Positions 50,844-60,726 are shown, numbered from the stretch's first letter. The stretch is DNA of 64,000 nucleotides from Bacillota bacterium (GCA_023406895.1 JAEXTV010000031.1:1-64000); one strand, 5' to 3'. Notes: generated from the letters alone by a model not told the origin. Made by a program: numbers and translations.

Positions 50844-51775
50844 TTCACCGCACCTCCAAACCGCTTGGGCTTAAACGCCTTGTCAAGCAGCGGCACCACG
50901 AGGTTCATAATCAGTATCGAGTATGATACGCCCTCGGGGTATCCGCCCCACAGACGGATGACGCTGGTCAACACACCGCAGCCCACGGCGAAAACCACCT
51001 TTGCGGTGCCGCTCATCGGCGATGTGGTGTAGTCCGTCGCCATGAAGAATGCGCCGAGCAGCAGGCCGCCGCCAAGCACGTGGTAAAGCGCGTCGCCTGT
51101 GAACAGCCCCTGCGGCCCCGCAATCCATGTGAACAGCGCCACTGTGCCGATATAAACCACAGGGATGCGCGGGTCAATCACGCGCCGCGCAATCAGGTAT
51201 AGCCCGCCGATGAGCAGCGCAATCGCGCTCGTTTCACCGATGCAGCCGCCGATATTGCCGATAAACATGTCTTGGTATGACGATAACGCCTCGCCCATTT
51301 TGAGCGCACCGAGCGGTGTTGCCGAGGAGACCGCATCGGCACCCGGTATTGTCCATGTTGTCATGATCGTCGGCCATGACACAAGCAGAAACGCACGTGC
51401 CGCGAGTGCCGGGTTGATAAAGTTGTGGCCGAGACCGCCGAAGCACTGCTTGACAATGGCGATGGCGAATGCCGAACCGAGCATCGGTATCCAAAGCGGT
51501 ACCGACGGCGGCAGGTTGAGCGCGAGCAGCAGGCCGGTGACGGCTGCGCTGCCGTCGCCCACGGTGACTTTTTTATTCATGAACAGCTGCAGCACCAATT
51601 CGGTGAGCACAGCGAAAGCCACGCTGATCAGCACCACCCATAGCGCATTGAGACCGAAGATATAAACGCCGAACGCTGTGGCGGGCAGCAGTGCGATGAT
51701 CACGTCGCGCATGATGCGCGATGTGGTTTCGCTGGCGCGCACATGCGGCGATGAGGACATAATGTACTGGTCCAT
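50840..51775 (-). CDS. rnfD: Rnf complex subunit D (covalent FMN membrane subunit)
   Basis: The 311-residue protein is polytopic with about nine TM segments. SPHVRASETTSRIMRDVI starts the family domain; VSSATPLGALK (around residue 145) contains the threonine of the covalent FMN site. TDYTTSPMSGTAKVVFA is also conserved. RnfD is thought to be central in ion translocation. The start is ATG 51775 after GGAGG; a longer frame overlaps rnfC. Confidence 0.97.
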   Translation of the reverse strand: MDQYIMSSSPHVRASETTSRIMRDVIIALLPATAFGVYIFGLNALWVVLISVAFAVLTELVLQLFMNKKVTVGDGSAAVTGLLLALNLPPSVPLWIPMLGSAFAIAIVKQCFGGLGHNFINPALAARAFLLVSWPTIMTTWTIPGADAVSSATPLGALKMGEALSSYQDMFIGNIGGCIGETSAIALLIGGLYLIARRVIDPRIPVVYIGTVALFTWIAGPQGLFTGDALYHVLGGGLLLGAFFMATDYTTSPMSGTAKVVFAVGCGVLTSVIRLWGGYPEGVSYSILIMNLVVPLLDKAFKPKRFGGAVK

Positions 51776-51801
51776 ACACACCTCCAAATAAGATAAAAAA
51801 A

Positions 51802-53130
51802 TTATTTTTTGCGTCTCTGCATGATTTGCGATTTCGCGAGCCGCAGTTCCTGAACGAGATGGCGGTTGGCCGGGCAGACGTACGCACAGCTGCCGCATTC
51901 GATACAGTCGAGCACATTCGTTTTTTCCGCATCCTCAAAACGCTCATGCTCGGCGTAGTCACCCAGCAGGTACGGCAGCAGGCCCATCGGGCAGACCGTC
52001 ACGCACTTGCCGCAGCGGATGCATGCCGAAGCCTGCGCGCTTCTGACCATTTTCTCGTCGAGAGCCAGCAGCCCAGATGTGCCCTTCATTACAGGCGCAT
52101 TTAAATTGTACTGGGTGATGCCCATCATCGGGCCGCCCGCGATCACCTTTTCGACCTTGCCCGAGAAGCCGCCGACCTGCGCAATCACGTGTGAAATCGG
52201 CGTGCCGAGGCGCACGAGCAGGTTAGACGGGCTGTTCACGCAGCCGGTCACGGTGACGACGCGCTCATAGAGCGGCAGCCCTTTTTCAATCGCGAGATTG
52301 ACCTGATAGACGGATCCCGCATTGACAACCACGGTGCCCACGTCCATCGGCAGGCCACCGGACGGCACCTGCCTTTTTGTGACCGCATAGATGAGCTGTT
52401 TTTCCGCGCCCTGCGGGTATTTCACACGCAGCGTGTCGACTTTTATATTCTTGCCGCTCACCGCTTTGGAAACGGCGTGAATCGCGTCGGGCTTATTGGC
52501 CTCAATGGCGATATAAGCTTTTTCCACGCCGAGTGCCTTCATCACGGCTTCAAGGCCGCGCACAACGTCGTCGGGATGCTCAAGCATGAGCCTGTGGTCA
52601 GCCGTTAAATACGGTTCACATTCCGCACCGTTGACAATCAATGTATCAATTTTCTTTTCGGGAGGCGGTGATAACTTCACGTGCGTGGGGAAAGCGGCCC
52701 CGCCCATACCTACTATACCGGCACCTTTAATGATATCGACGATCTGTTTAGATGATAACGCCGCCAAACTGCCGGGACTTTTGATATCGGGGGACAGCCT
52801 GTCCTCAAAATCGTTCTCAATGACAATAGCCATCATTGGACGCCCGGAAATGTGCGGGCGATGTTCAATCGCCTTGACGGTACCAGATACACTCGAAAAG
52901 CACGGCACACTCACGTAACCGCTCGCGTCGGCCACCATCTGTCCCATATCCACCTTGTCGCCCACCTTGACGACAGGGACGCTTGGGGCGCCGATGTGCT
53001 GGGAAAGTGGCAGTATAATCTCGCTTGGCGCGATGCAGTTTTCTATCGGACGCTGATCCGATAGTGTTTTGCCGTGATGAATGCCTTTAAGAGGATGGAT
53101 GCCGCCTTTAAATGTCAGTTTGCTAGTCAT
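51802..53130 (-). CDS. rnfC: Rnf complex subunit C (NADH-binding)
   Basis: The 442-residue cytoplasmic subunit has an N-terminal barrel sandwich (GGIHPLKGIHHGK), an NADH/FMN region (GAGIVGMGGAAFPTHVKL, VNGAECEPYLTADH) and two ferredoxin motifs (CIRCGKCVTVCPMG, CIECGSCAYVCP). It reduces NAD+ with electrons from RnfB. It is the first gene of the operon. The start is ATG 53130 after AAGGAGAC. Confidence 0.97.
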   Translation of the reverse strand: MTSKLTFKGGIHPLKGIHHGKTLSDQRPIENCIAPSEIILPLSQHIGAPSVPVVKVGDKVDMGQMVADASGYVSVPCFSSVSGTVKAIEHRPHISGRPMMAIVIENDFEDRLSPDIKSPGSLAALSSKQIVDIIKGAGIVGMGGAAFPTHVKLSPPPEKKIDTLIVNGAECEPYLTADHRLMLEHPDDVVRGLEAVMKALGVEKAYIAIEANKPDAIHAVSKAVSGKNIKVDTLRVKYPQGAEKQLIYAVTKRQVPSGGLPMDVGTVVVNAGSVYQVNLAIEKGLPLYERVVTVTGCVNSPSNLLVRLGTPISHVIAQVGGFSGKVEKVIAGGPMMGITQYNLNAPVMKGTSGLLALDEKMVRSAQASACIRCGKCVTVCPMGLLPYLLGDYAEHERFEDAEKTNVLDCIECGSCAYVCPANRHLVQELRLAKSQIMQRRKK

Positions 53131-53170
53131 ACGGTCTCCTTCATCATTGTATAAATTCATTCCGAAAGTC

Positions 53171-53179
53171 ATTATAGCA
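53171..53179 (-). promoter_or_regulatory. Extended -10 promoter of the rnf operon
   Basis: The minus strand reads TGCTATAAT 41 bp before the rnfC ATG; -35 is weak. Confidence 0.55.
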
Positions 53180-53592
53180 TAATGCATTATCAATGGATAT
53201 GTACACCCAAAAATAATTCTTATATTAAGGTATATATTTATGTAATAAATAAAAATATATGGTGATCATGTTTTCACAATGCGCAAAAATTATGAAATAT
53301 ATAACAAAAAATCTATAAAACAATGCATAAAACAACTATGGGTTATAAAGGAATGTTAAAGAAAAATGCATAGGTAACCATAAAAAAGAAGCAAAGTATG
53401 AACCAAAGTGATAGAATTGGTACAACGACAGACCAATGAGCATTAGCAAAAAGAAAGAGTCACACGGCAGAAAAGTACCGTCATCGGTATTTGAAGTATG
53501 TGCTCTCGCAAAATGTTCCGGGCACATCCGCAAGGTAACGTAAAAGTCGATTTGAACAATTGGCGAAGATGCCGGCACGGGACAAACGATAG

Positions 53593-54001
53593 CTTACCGA
53601 ACCGAGCTGTAGTCCAAAAACCTCGCCGCGAAAGCCTGCGGAATGGGAAGAACGGAAATACGAAAAACGTCTGAAACAAGACGATTACCCGTTTCAATGT
53701 ATGGTGCAGACAGATAATGAGCCAGAATTCACGAATGCACTCGTTGCAGTCAAGGGCCCAGCATAAGATGTTGGTTAAGGCAGCTCTGATAGGCATGGAG
53801 GTTCTGTATCATCCTATACTGATTGTCACGCCGAGGTATAATGTAAGAGACGAGCGGCAACATTATGGCTGCAGAACGTTTCTGCAGCCGCATGGCGATG
53901 TTTGGCCACAAAGACGGACGATGGCAGCCGAAACAGTATCAGCGGAACTCAAACAGGATTACAAAGTCCTTTCCAACGGTGAAGACCCGGAACAACCATG
54001 A
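53593..54001 (+). pseudogene. Decayed DDE/integrase-core transposase (IS3/IS481-like)
   Basis: From 53593 one frame reads as the end of an integrase core: KPAEWEERKYEKRLKQDDYP, then CMVQTDNEPEFTNALVAVKG, ending at TAA 53764. The next frame continues from 53762 with HKMLVKAALIGMEVLYHP, then TPRYNVRDERQHY to 54001. A 2-base deletion explains the shift. QTDN-x-PEF and TP-x-x-N-x-x-x-ER-x-H are transposase motifs around the second Asp and the Glu, but the glycine after QTDN and the usual VER are altered. Traces may extend back to about 53500. No terminal inverted repeats were identified. The remaining 53200-53500 region is AT-rich with no gene. Confidence 0.7.
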
Positions 54002-54090
54002 TTAAACCAAATGCCTTTGGTGCAAACTATGCAGAATGAAACTTATGTTTGGGGCCGTACACGGACATCTTTGGATAAAAAAAGACGATG

Positions 54091-54119
54091 TTTACAAACA
54101 AAGGCTGTTATGTTATCAT
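54091..54119 (+). promoter_or_regulatory. Promoter of rpsO-pnp
   Basis: TTTACA (54091-54096), a 17-bp spacer and TATCAT (54114-54119). Confidence 0.65.
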
Positions 54120-54205
54120 AAATTCTGATTTTAACCGCTTACACTGCTTGGCGAGTATCCGACGCTTTGCATTGTTTACGGAGTTTTGACTAACAGGAGG
54201 ACAAA

Positions 54206-54469
54206 ATGGATAAGGAAAAAAAGGCGGGCATTATCTCGCAGTTCGCCATCAGTGAGGGCGACACGGGATCGCCGGAAGTTCAGATTGCGCTGCTGAGTGA
54301 GCGCATCAACCATCTCAACGATCATTTAAAGACGCATCAGAAGGATCACCATTCCAAAAGGGGCTTGCTGAAAATGGTCGGTAAAAGGAGAGGCTTGCTG
54401 AACTATCTTAAGAAAAAGGACATTGAGCGCTACAGAGAAGTGCTTAAAGGTTTGAACTTAAGAAAATAA
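54206..54469 (+). CDS. rpsO: 30S ribosomal protein S15
   Basis: The 87-residue S15 binds the central 16S domain and starts platform assembly. GDTGSPEVQIALLSERINHL and DHHSKRGLLKMVGKRRGLLNYL are diagnostic. ATG follows AGGAGG. The position upstream of pnp is the classic arrangement. Confidence 0.99.
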   Translation: MDKEKKAGIISQFAISEGDTGSPEVQIALLSERINHLNDHLKTHQKDHHSKRGLLKMVGKRRGLLNYLKKKDIERYREVLKGLNLRK

Positions 54470-54470
54470 C

Positions 54471-54502
54471 AAATAATAGAGCGGGCGACCGCTCTATTAT
54501 TT
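54471..54502 (+). terminator. Hairpin between rpsO and pnp
   Basis: AAATAATAGAGCGG pairs with CCGCTCTATTATTT (14 bp, GCGA loop). The U-run is short (TTTG), so it may act as a partial terminator or an RNase III-type processing site, as in other rpsO-pnp operons. Confidence 0.65.
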
Positions 54503-54583
54503 GTTCAAAACATGCGATAACGGCATGGGGCATGCGTATGGGGCATACGCAATGCTGGTAAGGAAGAAGGAGAAGTAGAAAAA

Positions 54584-56689
54584 ATGGAACACAGAGTATT
54601 TGAAATGGATTATGCCGGCAGAACGCTGACGGTGGAAACGGGCAAGTATGCCCAGCAGGCAGGTGGTACATGCCTGATGCGCTGCGGCGATACAGCCGTG
54701 CTGGTCACGGCGACGGCAGCCAAAACGCCGAGAGACGGAATCGATTTTTTCCCGCTCAGCGTCGAGTTTGAAGAAAAGATGTATTCGGTGGGTAAAATTC
54801 CCGGCGGCTTTATCAAGCGCGAGGGCAGGCCTTCCGAAAAAGCGATATTAACATCGCGTCTCATCGACAGGCCGATTCGGCCGCTGTTCCCCAAAGGGTA
54901 TTACAACGACGTTCAGGTGGTTTGCACCGTGATGAGCGTGGATCAGGACATCATACCGGGCCCGCTCGGCATGATCGGTTCGTCGGTGGCGCTTTCGATA
55001 TCGGATATTCCGTTTATGGGGCCCACAGGCAGCGTAACCGTGGGGCTTGTGGACGGGGAATTTGTGCTGAACCCGGATGCGGCTCAGCGTGAAAAAAGCT
55101 TGCTGGATCTCACGGTTTCGGGCACCAAGGACGCCGTGATGATGGTGGAAGCGGGTGCCAATGAAATCAGCGAAGAGCAGATGCTTAACGCGATATTGCT
55201 CGCGCATGAAGAAATCAAACGGGTTGTGGCATTCATTGAAAACATCGTGAGCGAAGTGGGCAAGCCCAAGGCTGAGCCGAAGCTCATCAAGGTGGATGCG
55301 GAGCTCGAAGAAAAGGTGAGAGCATACGCGACAGAAAAGGTTGCCTACAGCATCGATACAAATGAAAGAAAAGTTCGTGAAGAGCGCACCGAAGAGATGA
55401 CCGCAGACGTTCAGGCGCATTTTGCGGAAGAATATCCGGGCATGGAAGCCGACATCGACAGCGTGCTTTACGCGCTTCGCAAAGAACTTGTCCGCGACAG
55501 AATTATCAACAAAGGCATTCGTCCGGACGGCCGCGCTCAGGATGAGATTCGCCCGATATGGTGCGAGGTGGGCGTTTTCGCACGCACACACGGCAGTGCC
55601 GTGTTTACGCGCGGCGAGACGCAGGCGCTCACGCTGACCACGCTTGGCTCGGTAAGCGAAGCCCAGCGGCTCGACGGTCTGTCGGATCAGGAATTCAAGC
55701 GCTACATGCATCACTATAATATGCCGCCGTATTCAACCGGCGAAGCAAGGCCGATGCGCAGCACGAGCCGCCGTGAAACAGGCCATGGCGCACTCGCGGA
55801 AAGGGCGCTGATTCCCGTGCTGCCGAGCGAGGAGGAGTTCCCTTACGCCATCCGCACGGTATCCGAGTGCATCAGCTCCAACGGGTCGACGTCGCAGGCG
55901 AGTATCTGCGCGAGCACACTCTCGCTGATGGATGCGGGCGTGCCGCTTAAAGCGCCGGTGGCCGGCGTGGCGATGGGCCTTATCAAGGATGATGAGACGG
56001 GCAATCTCGCCATACTGACGGACATCCAGGGTCTCGAAGACTTCTTCGGTGATATGGACTTTAAGGTCGCGGGCACACGCAAGGGCATCACCGCGATTCA
56101 AATGGATATCAAGATCAAGGGCATCAATAAGGAAATATTGACGCGCGCGCTCGCACAGGCGAACAAAGGCCGCATGTTCATACTCGACAAGATGGAAGCC
56201 GTGCTGGCTGAGCCGCGTGCGAATCTTTCAAAGTATGCGCCGCGCATCTACCAGTTCACGATTGATCCCGAGAAGATCCGCGAGGTTATCGGTTCGGGCG
56301 GCAAGGTCATCAACAAAATCATTGCCGATACGGGTGTCAAGATCGACCTTGAGGATGACGGCCGCGTGTTTATCCTTTCGGCGGACGAAGCGGCTGCGGA
56401 CAAGGCCAGAGCCGCGATTGACGCGATTGTTAAGGACGTTGAGGTGGGCAATGTGTATCTCGGAAAAGTGGTGCGCATTATGAACTTCGGTGCGTTCGTA
56501 GAGCTCTCGCCCGGTAAGGACGGCCTCGTGCATATTTCGAAGCTCGCCAACGAGCATGTCAATAAGGTGGAGGACGTCGTCAACATCGGCGATGAGATTC
56601 TCGTTCGCGTGGTGGAGATCGACAAGCAGGGCCGCATCAACCTGACGCGCAAGGGCCTGTTGCCCGGCGACAGTAAAAAGGACAACTAA
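54584..56689 (+). CDS. pnp: Polyribonucleotide nucleotidyltransferase (PNPase)
   Basis: PNPase degrades RNA 3' to 5' phosphorolytically. The 701-residue protein has two RNase PH-like domains (first with KREGRPSEKAIL and LIDRPIRPLFP, second with RPDGRAQDEIRPI and SRRETGHGALAERAL), an alpha domain, a KH domain (GSGGKVINKIIADTGVKIDL, around residue 568) and an S1 domain (GKVVRIMNFGAFVELSPGKD). All domains are intact. It follows rpsO by 114 bp and ends at a terminator. Confidence 0.99.
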   Translation: MEHRVFEMDYAGRTLTVETGKYAQQAGGTCLMRCGDTAVLVTATAAKTPRDGIDFFPLSVEFEEKMYSVGKIPGGFIKREGRPSEKAILTSRLIDRPIRPLFPKGYYNDVQVVCTVMSVDQDIIPGPLGMIGSSVALSISDIPFMGPTGSVTVGLVDGEFVLNPDAAQREKSLLDLTVSGTKDAVMMVEAGANEISEEQMLNAILLAHEEIKRVVAFIENIVSEVGKPKAEPKLIKVDAELEEKVRAYATEKVAYSIDTNERKVREERTEEMTADVQAHFAEEYPGMEADIDSVLYALRKELVRDRIINKGIRPDGRAQDEIRPIWCEVGVFARTHGSAVFTRGETQALTLTTLGSVSEAQRLDGLSDQEFKRYMHHYNMPPYSTGEARPMRSTSRRETGHGALAERALIPVLPSEEEFPYAIRTVSECISSNGSTSQASICASTLSLMDAGVPLKAPVAGVAMGLIKDDETGNLAILTDIQGLEDFFGDMDFKVAGTRKGITAIQMDIKIKGINKEILTRALAQANKGRMFILDKMEAVLAEPRANLSKYAPRIYQFTIDPEKIREVIGSGGKVINKIIADTGVKIDLEDDGRVFILSADEAAADKARAAIDAIVKDVEVGNVYLGKVVRIMNFGAFVELSPGKDGLVHISKLANEHVNKVEDVVNIGDEILVRVVEIDKQGRINLTRKGLLPGDSKKDN

Positions 56690-56715
56690 GAACCGGAATA
56701 TCAACACATACTTAT

Positions 56716-56741
56716 AAAGGCTGCTCGCGCAGCCTTTTTTG
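56716..56741 (+). terminator. Terminator of pnp
   Basis: AAAGGCTGC, a TCGC loop, GCAGCCTTT, then further T residues. Confidence 0.92.
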
Positions 56742-56902
56742 GTACCCGGAGAGTTCCACTTTGTCGCTGTTGCTTTGCTCCCCGCTGTGCAGTGTATTGA
56801 AAATTGAATCGGTTGCTATCATAGCCATAAACCAAGCCCTTCACAGTATGGATCGCCCGCCGATACGGGTTTCGCCATTTCATATTTGGATATTGTCAGC
56901 AA

Positions 56903-56930
56903 CAAAAAAGGCCGCTCTCGCAGCCTTTTA
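56903..56930 (-). terminator. Terminator of the VanW-family gene
   Basis: On the minus strand AAGGCTGC and GCGGCCTT pair, followed by TTTTGTT. Confidence 0.8.
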
Positions 56931-56941
56931 AATTTTCTCTG

Positions 56942-58633
56942 TTATGGTGTTGTCGGCGCAGTCGGCGATTCGGCTGGCGGCGGTGTGGGCGTCACAGTCG
57001 CCGGGTCCGGTCCGTTCACATATGTGGTGCCGTTTTTGGGATTCCACGTATAGCTGTGGAATTCCTTCACCGCAATCTCGTTCCCATCAAGAGATATGTA
57101 GTGAATAAAAGTTTTCACCTTGCGGCCCGGGCGCGCTTTGGCATATTCATACGATTCACCGGGAGCCAGCACTTTTTTGTCACGCGCAACCGTGCTGTTG
57201 TAGATGTAGGTCATCACAGGTTCGCCGAATGTGCCGAGGTCTTCGAACGAGAAATCCCGTATCACCTGACCGTACTCGGGGTCATCCACAATCGGGCCGT
57301 ATATCTCCACGGTAGATGTTTCTTTAACGGGATCGATATACGAAACGAAATAAACAGGGGTCGCATACGGATTTCTGATTTTTAAGTCAGGGCTGCCCGA
57401 GCTGATCGTCGCGTCCAGTCCGAACGGGATGTAATCTGATGGGATCGAGTGATGGGTTGAATCCGTGATGTCGAGCGCCGACCGAATGGCTGCGTTGTAA
57501 GTGGTGCTCGATATCTGGCAGACGCCGCCGCCCGGCTGGTCCACATACCCGCCGTCCACGATGCCCGACGCTTCCTTCCAACCGCTGGAGAGCGTCCGGT
57601 TTCCCGCTGTTTCGTTGATGGACCAAATTTGATCCGGCAATACCTGCACGCCGTTGACGATGCCCGATAATTTTGCGACGTTCCAGTTGCGGTTGTAATT
57701 ATCATGCCTCGAATAGCTCGATGTCCATGACGAAATCAGCTGCGTCTCTGCTTTAAGGTCTTCCACGCTGACCGCGGGTTTAACGGGTTCCACGGGGGCG
57801 GTGATCTCGGAATAACTGCCGCTTTCGAGCTGGCTCATCACAGCGTCCACCACCGATTCCATATCAACGGACACGCCGTCCGTGCCCTCTGTGTAGAAAA
57901 AGCGGGAGATGGTTGCATCTGCGGGTTTATAGTCATCAACATACTTATCGTTATTCCAGTATTTATACCGCAGCTTGTTCGGCATTTCATTGTCGGGTAT
58001 GCGCGCTAGCTCCGGGCGGTTCCACATCTTGCCGGAGGCGGCCGCTTCAATCATCGCCTGCTGATCCTGCACGTAAGGTGTGCCGTCCGCCGTGTGCCCC
58101 CAAGGCGTGAAGGTATAGGAGGCATCCGTTGCAGGCTTGTCCAACGTGGATTTGAGGGGCAGCAGCACGGATGCAATCTGCTCGCGGTCAGCATGCGTGG
58201 TGACGGTAAACGAAACACCCTGGGTTTTGGCCTGCTCAATCGCTGCTTTTCTTTGCTCCAGAGAGCCCGTATTGCCGAAGGTCAGCGCCTCTTTCAAAAC
58301 GGTTTCATAATCGGTGGCGACGCCGAGCTCCTCGCCGGAATACGCAAAGCTCTGTCCGTCGGCGGTGAAAGAAATATGGATGGCCGAGAGCAGGTCGGCA
58401 GGGATGGCTGATGTTGCTTCACGGGCTTCTTCTTCGCTCATGCCGGAGATATCGACGCCGTTGACCGAAACGCCCTCAAGGGCAGACGTATTGGTCATGA
58501 TGCGGTTGTTATGTTCGTCTGTGATAATGATATAGGCAGCGCCCGCGCCCAAAGCGAGTACCAGCACGCTGATTAAAGCGATAACCAGGCCCTTTTTACT
58601 CTTCGTTTTTTTCTTATTGTAATTTGACTTCAT
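56942..58633 (-). CDS. VanW-family protein with peptidoglycan-binding-like domains
   Basis: The 563-residue protein has a basic N-terminus, one membrane segment (GLVIALISVLVLALGAGAAY), two YoaR-like putative peptidoglycan-binding repeats (about 70-300), a VanW domain (WSINETAGNRTLSSGWKEAS to GGGVCQISSTTYNAAIRS) and a G5-like end followed by a Pro/Thr tail (PTPPPAESPTAPTTP). It is likely anchored in the membrane and exposed to the wall. VanW was named from a vancomycin cluster but has no established reaction, and no van genes are here. The start is ATG 58633 after AAAGGAG. Confidence 0.9.
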   Translation of the reverse strand: MKSNYNKKKTKSKKGLVIALISVLVLALGAGAAYIIITDEHNNRIMTNTSALEGVSVNGVDISGMSEEEAREATSAIPADLLSAIHISFTADGQSFAYSGEELGVATDYETVLKEALTFGNTGSLEQRKAAIEQAKTQGVSFTVTTHADREQIASVLLPLKSTLDKPATDASYTFTPWGHTADGTPYVQDQQAMIEAAASGKMWNRPELARIPDNEMPNKLRYKYWNNDKYVDDYKPADATISRFFYTEGTDGVSVDMESVVDAVMSQLESGSYSEITAPVEPVKPAVSVEDLKAETQLISSWTSSYSRHDNYNRNWNVAKLSGIVNGVQVLPDQIWSINETAGNRTLSSGWKEASGIVDGGYVDQPGGGVCQISSTTYNAAIRSALDITDSTHHSIPSDYIPFGLDATISSGSPDLKIRNPYATPVYFVSYIDPVKETSTVEIYGPIVDDPEYGQVIRDFSFEDLGTFGEPVMTYIYNSTVARDKKVLAPGESYEYAKARPGRKVKTFIHYISLDGNEIAVKEFHSYTWNPKNGTTYVNGPDPATVTPTPPPAESPTAPTTP

Positions 58634-58745
58634 GTCGGTCTCCTTTAGCACCATTTCACGTACAGACGCGGCCTGTATGGCTGTCACAATACAGGACTTC
58701 GATGGTTTTCCATTTTTTCTTAACTACATGTGTAAGCGTATATAT

Positions 58746-58775
58746 ATAATAGTTAAATACTCTCCGGCCTGTCAA
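58746..58775 (-). promoter_or_regulatory. Promoter of the VanW-family gene
   Basis: On the minus strand TTGACA (58775-58770), an 18-bp spacer and TATTAT (58751-58746). Confidence 0.7.
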
Positions 58776-58926
58776 GGAAATAACTTTTAAACTTTTATGA
58801 CGTTATCATTAACGAAATTAGTCTTTAGATGACGTTTTTGATAGGTGATTGCCTAAAGCGGCCGTCCGTTTGCAGCCTAATCCCTTTTGGAGAGGGGCTT
58901 TGCTCTGTCAAGATATCGCAATATAT

Positions 58927-58955
58927 TTGTAAACGAACCCAGCTTCCGGTATAAT
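58927..58955 (+). promoter_or_regulatory. Promoter of the thioesterase gene
   Basis: TTGTAA (58927-58932), a 17-bp spacer and TATAAT (58950-58955). The leader is about 120 nt and contains GGCCAAAGTCACGGCC, a short inverted repeat near the start. The rest of the 450-bp gap holds nothing recognisable. Confidence 0.7.
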
Positions 58956-59083
58956 TAAGCAGATGTCTTGGCAGTGCTGATAAGAACAGAGACGACGCCA
59001 AACTCGTTGAAAATCCAGACGAGGGAAAATGAGATTGATAACATTTCTATGCGGCCAAAGTCACGGCCGCGAAAGGACACATA

Positions 59084-59542
59084 ATGGGAAAGACACCTGA
59101 AGAAACAAAAGTGGTGATGACTGAGCTCGTGCTGCCCGGCAAGACGAACCTGCTCGGCAACCTGCTCGGCGGTGAGCTGATGCACCGCATGGATATTGCG
59201 GGAGCGATGGCTTGCATGCGCCATTCTGGGACACAGGTGGCCACCGTAGCTGTGGATGCGCTCGAGTTCAAGCATCCGGTGCGCCAGGGTGAGATGGTTT
59301 GCGTGGAGGCAAAGCTCGTATGGGCTGGCAAAACATCAATGAAGGTGAAAATCACCGCCACCGCGGAGAACCTCGCCACCGGTGCGGTGATTGTGACCAA
59401 TGTGGCAATGTTCACATTTGTCGCAATGGCCAAGGACGGAGAAAAGGCCCATGTGCCCGCACTGCTGCCTCAAACGGAGGAGGAAAAAGCGGATTTTGAG
59501 CGCGAGGAACAGGCGTACCGCAGCCGTCATAAACAGTGCTGA
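59084..59542 (+). CDS. Acyl-CoA thioesterase, YciA/BACH hotdog family
   Basis: The 152-residue protein shows the hotdog fold: MTELVLPGKTNLLGNLLGGE (with the HotDog catalytic region), then MHRMDIAGAMACMRHSG and EFKHPVRQGEMVCVEAKL. The Gly-Gly-Glu and Asp of this family are present. It should hydrolyse acyl-CoAs of unknown length. ATG follows AAAGGAC. The last 30 residues are charged and probably disordered. Confidence 0.88.
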   Translation: MGKTPEETKVVMTELVLPGKTNLLGNLLGGELMHRMDIAGAMACMRHSGTQVATVAVDALEFKHPVRQGEMVCVEAKLVWAGKTSMKVKITATAENLATGAVIVTNVAMFTFVAMAKDGEKAHVPALLPQTEEEKADFEREEQAYRSRHKQC

Positions 59543-59614
59543 CAGAAACTGAGTTGACTTAATCATCGGCTGATTCTGCCGAACTGATTGTCTTTTCGTA
59601 TGGAGAATAGATTT

Positions 59615-60016
59615 TTGAATATTGAATACAGAAACGATAAAGAAGTATCCCGTCATGCTCTGGAGTTATTGTTTCAATCCGTTGGATGGCTGTCGGCAAA
59701 CTATCCGGAGCGGCTGGTTCGGGCCATCCGTCAATCCGCAACCGTGATCACCGCGTGGGACGACGGCAGACTTGTGGGTCTGGTAAACGCCTTGGACGAC
59801 GGTGAAATGACGGCGTACATACATTATTTGCTGGTTCATCCTGAATACCAGAACCAAGGCATTGGGACGGAATTGTTGAGCAGAGTTAAGAGAATTTATC
59901 AAACCTATCTGTACATCATCATCGTTGCGGAAAATAAACAGCTCGTTCCGTTTTATTTGCGCGCCGGATTCAGCGCGCAGCATGAAGCGATCACAATGGC
60001 GGTCGTTTCAAAATAA
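59615..60016 (+). CDS. GNAT-family N-acetyltransferase
   Basis: The 133-residue protein carries IHYLLVHPEYQNQGIGTELL, the acetyl-CoA loop being QNQGIG, and ends FYLRAGFSAQHEAITMAV. The substrate is unknown. The start is TTG 59615, 8 bp after GGAG; ATG 59600 overlaps that ribosome binding site and is less likely. It converges on mgsA. Confidence 0.85.
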   Translation: MNIEYRNDKEVSRHALELLFQSVGWLSANYPERLVRAIRQSATVITAWDDGRLVGLVNALDDGEMTAYIHYLLVHPEYQNQGIGTELLSRVKRIYQTYLYIIIVAENKQLVPFYLRAGFSAQHEAITMAVVSK

Positions 60017-60052
60017 AAAGTGCAATAACTCAGTATCCTTAAGCTTTGCACT
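60011..60052 (-). terminator. Terminator of mgsA
   Basis: On the minus strand AGTGCAA pairs with TTGCACT across a 20-base loop, followed by TTTTTATTTTG. Confidence 0.6.
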
Positions 60053-60067
60053 CATTGCAGGGTTTTT

Positions 60068-60511
60068 TCAGCTTCCGATGCGTCCCGTATAATCGATGAG
60101 CGGGCGCACGTAGTCCTTATCCATCAGCGTGGATGAAAGCAGAAAATCCGCCGTGGCTTGGTTCATCGCCACAGGAATGTTGTAAAGCACGGCGATGCGC
60201 AGCAGCGCCTTCACATCCGGGTCGTGCGGCTGCGTGGTGAGCGGATCCCAGAAGAATATCAGAAAATCCACCGCCAGGTCGGCAATCAGCGAGCCGATCT
60301 TCTGATCGCCCCCGAGCGGGCCGCTGCGGTAGGCTTTCACGGGCAGTCCTGTCTGCTCAGAGACCATTTTAGCCGTTGTGCCGGTGCCGCAGAGAAAGTG
60401 GCGCTTTAACACATTTTCATTCTTTTCCACCCAGTCAACGAGGTCCTGCTTGCGGTTGTCATGCGCGATCAGCGCTATGCTTTTTTGGGCGTGGATCGTA
60501 TGCGTGTTCAT
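60068..60511 (-). CDS. mgsA: Methylglyoxal synthase
   Basis: MgsA turns dihydroxyacetone phosphate into methylglyoxal and phosphate, a bypass that relieves sugar-phosphate excess. The 147-residue protein has IALIAHDNRKQDL, GTGTTAKMV, GPLGGDQKIG (with the catalytic Asp preceding the Gln) and FFWDPLTTQPHDPDVKALLR. It stands alone between two plus-strand genes. Confidence 0.96.
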   Translation of the reverse strand: MNTHTIHAQKSIALIAHDNRKQDLVDWVEKNENVLKRHFLCGTGTTAKMVSEQTGLPVKAYRSGPLGGDQKIGSLIADLAVDFLIFFWDPLTTQPHDPDVKALLRIAVLYNIPVAMNQATADFLLSSTLMDKDYVRPLIDYTGRIGS

Positions 60512-60726
60512 TTTTTATTCCTTATCGTTATTTTATCATATTATATATCACGCCAAGCGGCATGGCAACGCCATGGCTGCGCACGATTTTGATTATGTGC
60601 CGTTACCATTGCATCAGCTCAAAAGACTTGGCGGACCAAAGCGGAATACGCATTTGTCAGGCATATTTACATCACTATCACAATACAAATAATTAAATCA
60701 ATTCGTTGCATTAAGGCGGTGTGATT

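Noticed and set aside
54848..55714. Antisense frame in pnp
   Set aside because: Shadow frame, no ribosome binding site.
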